From positions 434,001 through 498,000 of the forward strand of contig NZ_SNYF01000007.1 in NCBI RefSeq assembly GCF_004362805.1: 64,000 nt of DNA, given 5' to 3'. A program made the position numbers and the translations under genes. Source of the stretch: Algoriphagus boseongensis (GTDB taxonomy: Bacteria; Bacteroidota; Bacteroidia; Cytophagales; Cyclobacteriaceae). Within the stretch, counting starts at the first letter, position 1. Each line of letters begins with the position of its first letter. A model generated the notes under the pieces. It searched no databases and was not told where the DNA came from. It saw only the letters and a list, made by a program, of their open reading frames with translations. This document shows, piece after piece, positions 61,720 to 64,000 of this stretch.

Positions 61720-63540
61720 TTGAACTTGAAAAATCTAGTTTTCTTTTTCCTGTACTTTTCGATTTTTAATCTGGCTCTTGCCCAGTCTGGGGAGGAATCG
61801 GGTCAGATTCGCTTCAAAGCCGACAGTCTAAAGCAATTATACTATTCCACGGGAGAAAAAAATCTGGATTATTTGAATAGTTTGATTGAGTTTGAAGCTA
61901 ACCCGGATAGCTTGTTGAAATATGGGGAGATCTACCTGGAAAAAGCCTTAGAGGGTTCTTTGGATAACCATATAGCCAGTGCCAATATTATGCTTGGCTA
62001 TGCCTACAAATTCAAAGGTGATTTGTCCAAGGCTCTGGAATACTTTTTTGAGTCCTTGAAATATGCCCAAAAGTCGGGTTCAATGAGAGCCCAGGGCAGA
62101 TCTTACATTACGATCGCAGACACTTATTCCGCCAGCGAAAACAGTCAAAATGCCAGCATTTACTACAGAAAAAGTATTGAAATCCTGGAGCAAGAAAGTG
62201 ATTCTATCTCCTTGGGATCTGCCATCTTCAATGCCGGGGATGAATATTTGAAGATGGGGAAGTTGGACTCTGCCTTGTCCTTTGTCGAGCGGGCTCAATT
62301 GATCTTCGAAGCTATAAATTTTGAAATCGGGGAGGCCTATTGCCTTGGCAACCTCGGAATGATCTTGGCAGAATATGGAGACAAATTGACTTCCGAAAAA
62401 CGCATCAATCAGGCCATCGAGATTCTGGAAAAGTACCATGAATACTATCCCATTTCCGACTATTTAAACTATATGTCCAATATCTATCTGGATAAAAGGG
62501 ATAGGCAAACTGCCCTGGGATATGCCCAGAGAAGCTTGGATCTTGCGAGTAAGTACGGATTAAAAGACCAGATCAGTGAAGCCAACCTACTGCTCTCGGT
62601 CATTTATGAACAATTGAATAATCCTGCAAAAGCCCTGGAGTTTTACAAAAAGCATATCCAATACCGGGATAGTGTGAAAAACATTCAGGCTGTACAGGAA
62701 ATGGCCAACCTGAGAACAGACTACGAAGTATCCCAAAAACAGGCCGAGGTTGATCTCCTGGAAAGTGAGGCAACCATCGCTACCCTCAGGGCCAAGCGCC
62801 AGACCATGGTGCTCTATGGAGTTGTGGTAGTGCTCTTATTGGTGGCCTTATTGGCAATTGGTGCATACAGACGATTCAAATTTGAAAAGGAGACCAATAA
62901 AATCATCGAAGAAGAGAAAAACCGATCCGAAGAACTCCTGCTCAACATCCTTCCTGAGGAAATCGCCGATGAGCTCAAGCTTTATGGAAAAGTAAAAGCC
63001 CATCGCTTCAATTCAGCCACAGTACTCTTTACCGATTTCAAGAGTTTTTCCAGCATGGCTGAAGAGATTTCCCCGGAGCAACTGGTCGAAAGCATAGACT
63101 ACTATTTCAAGGAGTTTGATGTGATTACAGACAAGTATGGACTGGAAAAGATCAAAACCATTGGAGATTCCTATATGTGCGCAGGCGGTCTTCCTACCGA
63201 AACAGAACGGCATGCATTTGATGTGGTCAAGGCTGGTAAGGAAATGATGGACTTTATCAAAAAGCCAAAACCGGAAGGCATTGTCCAATTTGAAATGCGG
63301 ATAGGAATTCATACCGGGCCTATTGTAGCGGGTATTGTAGGGGTCAAAAAGTGGCAATATGATATTTGGGGAGATACGGTAAATATCGCCTCGAGAATGG
63401 AAAGCAATTCAGAAGAGGGCAAGATCAATATCTCTGGCACCACCTATGAGATCATCAAGGATGAATTCGAATGCGAATACCGAGGCAGTATCGAAATCAA
63501 AAACCGGGGAATCTGGGAAATGTATTTTTTGAAAGGCTGA
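61720..63540 (+). CDS. Class III adenylate cyclase with TPR sensor region
   Basis: About 606 residues. I place the start at a TTG (61720; 61726 is equally possible) because the signal-like LNLKNLVFFFLYFSIFNLALAQ begins there and no ATG exists upstream. A TPR-rich extracytoplasmic part (about 45-330), a coiled segment, one helix (363-386) and a C-terminal cyclase domain follow. Metal aspartates D439 (FTDF) and D483 (IGDS), adenine-selecting K479 and D548 (YDIWGD), and N555/R559 are present, so ATP rather than GTP is the expected substrate. It signals through cAMP. Confidence 0.9.
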   Translation: MNLKNLVFFFLYFSIFNLALAQSGEESGQIRFKADSLKQLYYSTGEKNLDYLNSLIEFEANPDSLLKYGEIYLEKALEGSLDNHIASANIMLGYAYKFKGDLSKALEYFFESLKYAQKSGSMRAQGRSYITIADTYSASENSQNASIYYRKSIEILEQESDSISLGSAIFNAGDEYLKMGKLDSALSFVERAQLIFEAINFEIGEAYCLGNLGMILAEYGDKLTSEKRINQAIEILEKYHEYYPISDYLNYMSNIYLDKRDRQTALGYAQRSLDLASKYGLKDQISEANLLLSVIYEQLNNPAKALEFYKKHIQYRDSVKNIQAVQEMANLRTDYEVSQKQAEVDLLESEATIATLRAKRQTMVLYGVVVVLLLVALLAIGAYRRFKFEKETNKIIEEEKNRSEELLLNILPEEIADELKLYGKVKAHRFNSATVLFTDFKSFSSMAEEISPEQLVESIDYYFKEFDVITDKYGLEKIKTIGDSYMCAGGLPTETERHAFDVVKAGKEMMDFIKKPKPEGIVQFEMRIGIHTGPIVAGIVGVKKWQYDIWGDTVNIASRMESNSEEGKINISGTTYEIIKDEFECEYRGSIEIKNRGIWEMYFLKG

Positions 63541-63541
63541 T

Positions 63542-63620
63542 TAGTAGGCAGTTGGCAGTCAGCAGTTTGCAGTAGGCAGGTGGACATCTTATGGATGTCA
63601 TTTCGGCGAAGTGAAATCAG
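63542..63620. repeat. Low-complexity intergenic repeats after the cyclase gene
   Basis: TAGTAGGCAGTTGGCAGTCA and GCAGTTTGCAGTAGGCAG runs begin two bases after the cyclase stop. They are followed by a TGTCATTTCGGCGAAGTGAA-type element with dyad symmetry (TTTC...GAAA). The first word family matches the one abutting polX at 4910. Confidence 0.6.
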
Positions 63621-63732
63621 ACCCCAAGGCTTTAAGAAAAATAGCCACTTTGGAGAAATCTGGGAATGGGTATTCTCAGTTTCAAGAATGTTATATTTTC
63701 GTTTCCTTGAGCTTATCAAGTTCCAGTTATCC

Positions 63733-64000
63733 ATGTCCGAAACCACCTATTCTTTCCGCAATTCCGCTCTGGAAAAAGAAGAAACCGTCTACCGCTTGAC
63801 GGATAGGGGATTGGAGCTAGTTTACCCTACCTATACTCATCCCATTGCTTTTTCGGAAATCAAGGAGATCCGTCTGTACCACGATCCTACCCGCTTTGCG
63901 ATGACCAAGTACCAATGCGATATCACGCTGCACTATGGAACAGTTTTTACTCTGAAAAGCGTGCACTATCGGGGATTTGCTGATTTTGAAGATCGGGGAG
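63733..64000 (+). CDS. N-terminal part of an unidentified protein (cut by window end)
   Basis: An ATG at 63733 opens a frame with no stop to the window edge (89 residues: MSETTYSFRNSALEKEE, then a beta-rich segment with YDITLHYG-like strands such as CDITLHYGTVFTLKSVHY). There is no signal peptide. I do not recognise the family; a small PH-like beta fold is possible. Repeat-rich DNA separates it from the cyclase gene. Confidence 0.6.
   Translation, partial: MSETTYSFRNSALEKEETVYRLTDRGLELVYPTYTHPIAFSEIKEIRLYHDPTRFAMTKYQCDITLHYGTVFTLKSVHYRGFADFEDRG

Overview
The window looks like a chromosomal segment of a Bacteroidota bacterium of the Cytophagales type (an Algoriphagus/Cyclobacteriaceae-like relative is my best guess). 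The grounds are a moderate-to-low GC content, promoters that fit the Bacteroidota -33 TTTG / -7 TAnnTTTG pattern, an alternative complex III respiratory operon, the long insert-containing form of IspG, and many small secreted or outer-membrane proteins without Shine-Dalgarno sites. Coding density is high. I see no phage, insertion sequence, CRISPR array or rRNA operon. There is one tRNA gene, tRNA-Cys, with a partial decayed copy beside it.

Layout. 1-4415: the tail of an unknown gene, then a minus-strand ECF sigma factor operon (sigma factor, anti-sigma-like membrane protein, two paralogous outer-membrane barrels, a DUF4097-like secreted protein). 4543-6613: a small membrane protein and a PolX/PHP protein whose polymerase active site looks degenerate. 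6815-16408: EVE protein, unknown secreted protein, pyrR-pyrB, outer-membrane protein, two-gene ABC exporter, cystathionine beta-synthase-type enzyme, membrane protein, PlsC-like acyltransferase. 16409-18560: a structured leader and rpsA. 18600-18850: tRNA-Cys and its broken duplicate.

19136-35735 is the centrepiece. A perfect Bacteroidota promoter drives actABCDEF (quinol:electron acceptor oxidoreductase), then the aa3-type cytochrome oxidase genes coxB, coxA, two coxC paralogs and a subunit IV, with the heme A pathway genes ctaA and ctaB in between. A SCO copper chaperone, a DUF420 protein and a small CxxC membrane protein follow. Together these encode quinol oxidation, electron transfer to oxygen, and cofactor assembly. 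CoxB has no fused cytochrome c domain, so electrons probably pass directly from ActA or ActE hemes to CuA.

35789-46097: a very large membrane histidine kinase, a 1154-residue outer-membrane protein, a short-chain dehydrogenase, ispG and a tiny membrane protein. 46120-53180: a LVIVD-repeat lipoprotein with an outer-membrane partner, PEP synthase overlapping a short-chain dehydrogenase, an MFS transporter and an ElaA-type acetyltransferase. 53253-64000 is more accessory in character: a D15/BamA-like barrel, a subclass B1 metallo-beta-lactamase with all zinc ligands, DUF6090, DUF4188 and DUF1569 proteins, two divergent paralogous His-motif membrane proteins, a fusion of an SGNH esterase with an acetolactate-decarboxylase-like domain, a small secreted protein, a TPR-adenylate cyclase and a gene cut by the window end.

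The observations I rate highest are the esterase/acetolactate-decarboxylase-like fusion, the two mutually exclusive hairpins plus overlapping upstream reading frame before rpsA, the tRNA-Cys 3'-half duplication carrying a 20-base palindromic insertion, low-complexity repeats that start at gene stop codons, and the intact B1 metallo-beta-lactamase.
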